Part shown: one piece after another, positions 4,911 to 5,591 of the stretch
Numbering within the stretch: the stretch's first letter is position 1
How the letters are laid out: every line of letters starts with the position of its first letter
Assembly (NCBI GenBank): GCA_016208205.1
Contig: JACQYP010000172.1
Span: 1 to 5,591 of the forward strand
Direction of reading: 5' to 3'
Origin: Candidatus Desantisiibacteriota bacterium
GTDB taxonomy: Bacteria > UBA9089 > CG2-30-40-21
Length of the DNA stretch: 5,591 bases
Made by a program: the position numbers and the translations under genes
The notes under the pieces: generated by a model
Seen by the model: only the letters and a program-made list of their open reading frames with translations
What the model was told of the DNA's origin: nothing
Database searches by the model: none

Positions 4911-5591
4911 ATGAACCGTACTATATTTATTATCTTAATATCGCTCATATGCCTTTATTCAGGGATTGCTCTGGCAAAAAATGGGGAAGATAGCCCTGTC
5001 AATAGTGGGATTATCCTTGAGCAATTAAAGATGCTTGATCATGGGATAGAGAAAACAAGAGGATCTATTATCGTCAGCACCAATAAAGAAATCATCCAGA
5101 GGTTCAATAGATGCTGTAATAATAGGGAACGGATTTCTGATTTAATAAAAGAGGAAAGGTTTAATAATGCAACCCTTGATCAAATAATTGAGACCCAAAA
5201 AGAAGCAAGAGATATAAGAAAATTAATCGAGCGAGAAATATTTATCAAAAAAAAATTAGATGAAGTAGAAAAGGATTTACATGAAAAGGTTCATCTGATA
5301 CCCTTAAATAACAAGAAGGCTAAAGAATTTTTTGATAGTGCATCAAAAAATATATTATTAGCCAGGAAATTGATTGAAGATAACAATATAACCCTGGCTA
5401 ATCAATACATAGATGCATCTATGCGATTGATTCAAACATCTATCTCATTTGCCAATGGCAGAGAAAAAATAGAAAATGAGATTGAATATCTCAGATATAT
5501 GATTAAAAAAGCAGAAAAAATTGCAATGATAAGTAAAAAAGAAGAAGTAATAGCTATGGTTAATGATGCAAAGGAATTGGTTGAAAAAGCA
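4911..5591 (+). CDS. Secreted helical repeat protein, N-terminal part, cut by the window edge
   Basis: I translated 227 codons without a stop up to the window end; the function is unknown. Residues 1-22 form a typical Sec signal peptide (basic MNR, hydrophobic IFIILISLICLYSGI, then ALA before Lys23), with no lipobox at Cys14, so a periplasmic or exported protein is expected. The mature part looks almost wholly alpha-helical and is rich in Lys, Glu, Ile and Leu. Residues 61-105 and 137-181 resemble each other (shared Phe65/141, Asn71/147, LI 78-79/154-155, Ala87/163), and residues 213-227 fit the same register (Ala220, Ala227), which suggests a unit of about 76 residues. The ATG at 4911 has GGAG at 4898-4901 (9-nt spacing) from the tandem array; the nearest copy at 4905-4908 is too close. 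The cysteine pair at 68-69 is not repeated. Confidence 0.85.
   Translation, partial: MNRTIFIILISLICLYSGIALAKNGEDSPVNSGIILEQLKMLDHGIEKTRGSIIVSTNKEIIQRFNRCCNNRERISDLIKEERFNNATLDQIIETQKEARDIRKLIEREIFIKKKLDEVEKDLHEKVHLIPLNNKKAKEFFDSASKNILLARKLIEDNNITLANQYIDASMRLIQTSISFANGREKIENEIEYLRYMIKKAEKIAMISKKEEVIAMVNDAKELVEKA

Noticed and set aside
4561..4948. Two overlapping minus-strand ORFs
   Set aside because: They run through the terminator, the inverted repeat and the tandem heptamers; their peptides simply translate the repeats.
4911..4952. Lipoprotein signal peptide at Cys14
   Set aside because: The residues before Cys14 are Ser-Leu-Ile, which do not fit a lipobox; ALA at 20-22 fits ordinary signal peptidase I.

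Overview
The window looks like a piece of an AT-rich genome from an uncultured, probably anaerobic bacterium rather than a plasmid or phage. The evidence is the mix of central-metabolism genes (a GTP-type PEP carboxykinase and a long class II aldolase) with intergenic regions full of short 7-bp-period repeats and small inverted-repeat elements. Such repeat-rich spacers remind me of environmental candidate-phylum genomes, but I cannot name a phylum from sequence alone.

Layout. Positions 1-902 (minus) hold the N-terminal half of pckG, running off the left edge. Positions 903-1078 hold a consensus sigma70 promoter whose transcript would start inside an 84-bp inverted-repeat element. Positions 1079-1753 (minus) encode an HD-domain phosphohydrolase. 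Positions 1754-2018 are a divergent promoter region; the rightward promoter is also near-perfect and is also followed at once by an inverted repeat built of heptamers. Positions 2019-3398 (plus) encode a 459-residue class II fructose-bisphosphate aldolase-like protein. Positions 3399-4285 carry no convincing gene. They hold a 426-bp MITE-like element with terminal inverted repeats and a 6-bp flanking direct repeat, a 25-bp perfect palindrome nested inside it, a sigma54-type promoter motif, and a strong hairpin that would terminate leftward transcription. Positions 4286-4564 (plus) encode a small charged protein of unknown function. Positions 4565-4910 hold a perfect 11-bp inverted repeat, a rho-independent terminator and another set of heptamer repeats. 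Positions 4911-5591 (plus) start a secreted, helical protein that runs off the right edge and seems to be built of repeats about 76 residues long.

How the genes fit together. PEP carboxykinase makes PEP from oxaloacetate, and fructose-bisphosphate aldolase acts further up the same route, so the two suggest a gluconeogenic neighbourhood around a divergent regulatory region. The HD protein between them has no assigned substrate. The most unusual pattern is that three genes (pckG, the aldolase and the secreted protein) have heptamer-repeat or inverted-repeat DNA inserted exactly between promoter and start codon. In two of them the predicted transcription start falls inside the first arm of the repeat.
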